A DNA stretch of 53,460 nucleotides. Origin: Rhodopirellula europaea 6C (GTDB lineage Bacteria; Planctomycetota; Planctomycetia; Pirellulales; Pirellulaceae). Positions 51,795-53,460 of this stretch are shown here, in pieces (position 1 is the first letter of the stretch; each line of letters begins with the position of its first letter). The stretch is taken from assembly GCF_000338295.1 (NCBI RefSeq), contig NZ_ANMO01000040.1, forward strand, positions 1-53,460, in the 5' to 3' direction. The translations under genes and the position numbers were made by a program. Under the pieces are notes generated by a model. That model had not been told where the DNA came from, ran no database searches, and saw nothing but the letters and a program-made list of their open reading frames with translations.

Positions 51795-53111
51795 CTAGCG
51801 TTGATCGACAGGAACCACGTCACGCTGCGTTGCGCCGGTGTAGATCTGACGCGGACGATTGATTCGCGAAGCCGGGTTGGCGTGCATCTCACGCCAGTGA
51901 GCCAACCAGCCGGGCAAGCGACCAATCGCGAACAGAACCGTGAACATCTGGACCGGAATGCCGAGCGCTCGGTAGATCACGCCGGAATAAAAGTCGACGT
52001 TGGGATACAACTTCCGCTCGATAAAGTATTCATCCTTGAGCGCGACTTCTTCCAGCTTCTGGGCAACTTCGAACAATGGATCATCCAGGTTCAACTTTGC
52101 CAGCAACTTGTCGCAGCTCGCTCGGATGATGGTTGCTCGTGGATCCGAGTTTTTGTAAACGCGGTGACCAAAACCCATGATGCGGAAGTCGTTGGATTTG
52201 TCCTTCGCCATGTCGACGTATTTCTTCACGTCGCCACCATCGGCCGCGATTCGTTCGAGCATGTTCACGCAGGCTTCATTGGCACCGCCGTGAAGCGGTC
52301 CCCACAAAGCACCGATGCCGGCGGAGATGGACGCGAACAAGTTGGCGTTGCTGCTGCCGACCATGCGAACCGTGGACGTGCTGCAATTTTGCTCGTGATC
52401 AGCGTGCACGATGAACAGCAAGTTCAGTGCTTCCGCAAAATCGGGATCGACCAAGTAATCCGAGGTTGGCGTTGCGAACATCATGTACAAGAAGTTCTCG
52501 CAGTAGTCCAACTCGTTCTTGGGGTACATGAACGGTTGGCCCATCGATTTCTTGTAGCTGTACGCCGCGATCGTGGGCAATTTCGCGATCAAGCGATACA
52601 GAGAAATCTCGACCTGACGCGGATCATTCAGATCCATTGAATCTTGGTAGAACGTTGACAGCGCTCCGACAACGCTGCTGAGGATCGCCATCGGGTGAGC
52701 ATCACGTGGGAAGCCGTTGTAGAACGATCGCATATCCTCGTGGATCATCGTGTGTTCACGAATCCCTGAACGGAACGTTTCAATCTCTTCCGCGTTTGGC
52801 AGATCGCCAAAGATCAAAAGGTAGGCGACTTCGACGAAGTCACAGCTTTTTGCCAGTTCTTCGATTGGATACCCGCGGTAACGCAGAATCCCTTTTTCGC
52901 CATCCAAGAACGTGATTGCACTGCGAGTGCTGCCCGTGTTGACGAAGCCGTCGTCCAAGGTGATCACGCCGGTGTCAGCTCGTAGACGACTGACATCGAT
53001 CGCTTTTTCACCTTCGGAACCTTCGACCAATGGCAACTCAAGGTTGGTATCCCCGAATTGGACTCGGACGGTGTCGGCTCGTTGAATTTCCAAACTGGAG
53101 GAGGAGCTCAT
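51795..53111 (-). CDS. gltA: Citrate synthase
   Basis: A 438-aa cytoplasmic enzyme that condenses acetyl-CoA with oxaloacetate, first step of the TCA cycle. The start is ATG 53111; the frame runs to 53270 but the extension is not protein-like. Visible motifs: ILRYRGYPIEELAKS, FPRDAHPMAILSSVVGAL, the catalytic His in VHADHEQNCSTSTVR, HGGANEACV with the second active-site His, and GFGHRVYKNSDPRA with substrate-binding residues, followed by the catalytic Asp in YPNVDFYSG. Length and motif order fit the bacterial type. Oxaloacetate could come from the PEPCK-like protein encoded about 34 kb away. Confidence 0.96.
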   Translation of the reverse strand: MSSSSSLEIQRADTVRVQFGDTNLELPLVEGSEGEKAIDVSRLRADTGVITLDDGFVNTGSTRSAITFLDGEKGILRYRGYPIEELAKSCDFVEVAYLLIFGDLPNAEEIETFRSGIREHTMIHEDMRSFYNGFPRDAHPMAILSSVVGALSTFYQDSMDLNDPRQVEISLYRLIAKLPTIAAYSYKKSMGQPFMYPKNELDYCENFLYMMFATPTSDYLVDPDFAEALNLLFIVHADHEQNCSTSTVRMVGSSNANLFASISAGIGALWGPLHGGANEACVNMLERIAADGGDVKKYVDMAKDKSNDFRIMGFGHRVYKNSDPRATIIRASCDKLLAKLNLDDPLFEVAQKLEEVALKDEYFIERKLYPNVDFYSGVIYRALGIPVQMFTVLFAIGRLPGWLAHWREMHANPASRINRPRQIYTGATQRDVVPVDQR

Positions 53112-53343
53112 GGGCGATCTGTAGATACAATTTACGAGTTGGCGGGACGTCTTGGGGGTGACAGACGTAGTGTAGCCCTGCGTCATCCAAGCGACAATCA
53201 GCGGGACCCCACATCCGATGGCCTGAGAGAGCGATTTTGGACTTTGATGTACCCACCCGACCGATTTCACATATTCCTAACAAGTTCTCCGACCGGGAAA
53301 TTTCGTCGCGGAAACACCAACGCGAAACCACCCCGGCTCCCGT
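53112..53343. other. Upstream region of citrate synthase, no gene seen
   Basis: About 230 bases without a credible frame on either strand. It should hold the citrate synthase promoter. No hairpin or binding site was recognised before the repeat that begins at 53344. Confidence 0.5.
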
Positions 53344-53400
53344 GGTCGTGCAGTTTTGAAGTGCCGTGCTCGCAAGGTTGAAATCACCCTCCTGAACGCA
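53344..53400 (+). repeat. Dispersed repeat module B (second copy)
   Basis: ggtcgtgcagttttgaag through accctcctgaacgca, 57 bases, one mismatch from 20465-20521. Here it precedes module A, the reverse of the order in the 20.4-kb element. Confidence 0.85.
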
Positions 53401-53460
53401 TAGGTCGTGCAGTTTTTAAACGCTGTGCTTGCACTGCCTTAAGAACCCCGCCCGAGCAGC
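53401..53460 (+). repeat. Dispersed repeat module A (second copy, cut by window edge)
   Basis: Starts taggtcgtgcagtttttaa and contains gaaccccgcccg, as at 20404-20463, with a diverged middle. It continues to the window end, so its right boundary and any inverted end are not visible. Confidence 0.75.

Overview
The window reads as a piece of a planctomycete chromosome, most likely Rhodopirellula or a close Pirellulaceae relative. The reasons are a formylglycine sulfatase, DUF1080 and ThuA secreted proteins, a remnant of a DUF1559 (H-X9-DG) pseudopilin, very long proteins of unknown function, a pseudokinase fused to a periplasmic domain, few Shine-Dalgarno sites, several TTG/GTG starts, moderately GC-rich DNA and characteristic short palindromic intergenic repeats. 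The genus is inferred from gene content; no rRNA or tRNA gene was seen.

Layout. 1-3.7 kb: two overlapping genes, an envelope protein cut by the window edge and a 996-aa exported helical-repeat protein. 3.7-7.9 kb: DUF937 protein and purine nucleoside phosphorylase on the minus strand, then a HerA/FtsK-like ATPase. 7.9-10 kb: a repeat-rich spacer, a glycine-zipper envelope protein and a DUF2293 protein. 10.3-14.3 kb: sulfatase, MoxR ATPase, zinc-ribbon coiled-coil protein and coaE. 14.75-20.3 kb: a 1177-aa protein that carries PEPCK active-site motifs and looks like the pyrophosphate-dependent type, then a DUF1080 protein and purD. 20.4-20.7 kb: a 308-bp MITE-like element with perfect 14-bp inverted ends. 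20.8-28.2 kb: parvulin isomerase plus lipoprotein (minus strand), nadC, a polyprenyl-phosphate sugar transferase, a YacP-like NYN protein and an exported alpha/beta hydrolase. 28.2-34.2 kb: the pseudopilin remnant, an ECF sigma factor overlapping a membrane protein gene, and a 1138-aa membrane pseudokinase. 34.4-40 kb: glgA, a GalT-family nucleotidyltransferase, ThuA protein and an MFS transporter. 40.2-48.4 kb: a three-gene cluster of YqiJ/NfeD-like protein, flotillin and a 1784-aa AAA+ ATPase. 48.5-53.1 kb: Sua5, a TPR lipoprotein, two small unknown proteins and citrate synthase, ending in another copy of the dispersed repeat.

How the genes fit together. Several belong to core metabolism: purD and PNP (purines), nadC (NAD), coaE (CoA), citrate synthase and the PEPCK-like protein (TCA/anaplerosis), and glgA with the GalT-like enzyme (sugar nucleotides and glycogen). 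The least ordinary parts are the flotillin/giant-ATPase cluster, the PEPCK-like protein, the pseudokinase fusion, the sigma-factor/membrane-protein pair and the palindromic repeat family. No prophage, CRISPR array, intact insertion sequence or recognised defence island was found. All calls come from reading translated sequence by eye; no homology search was run.
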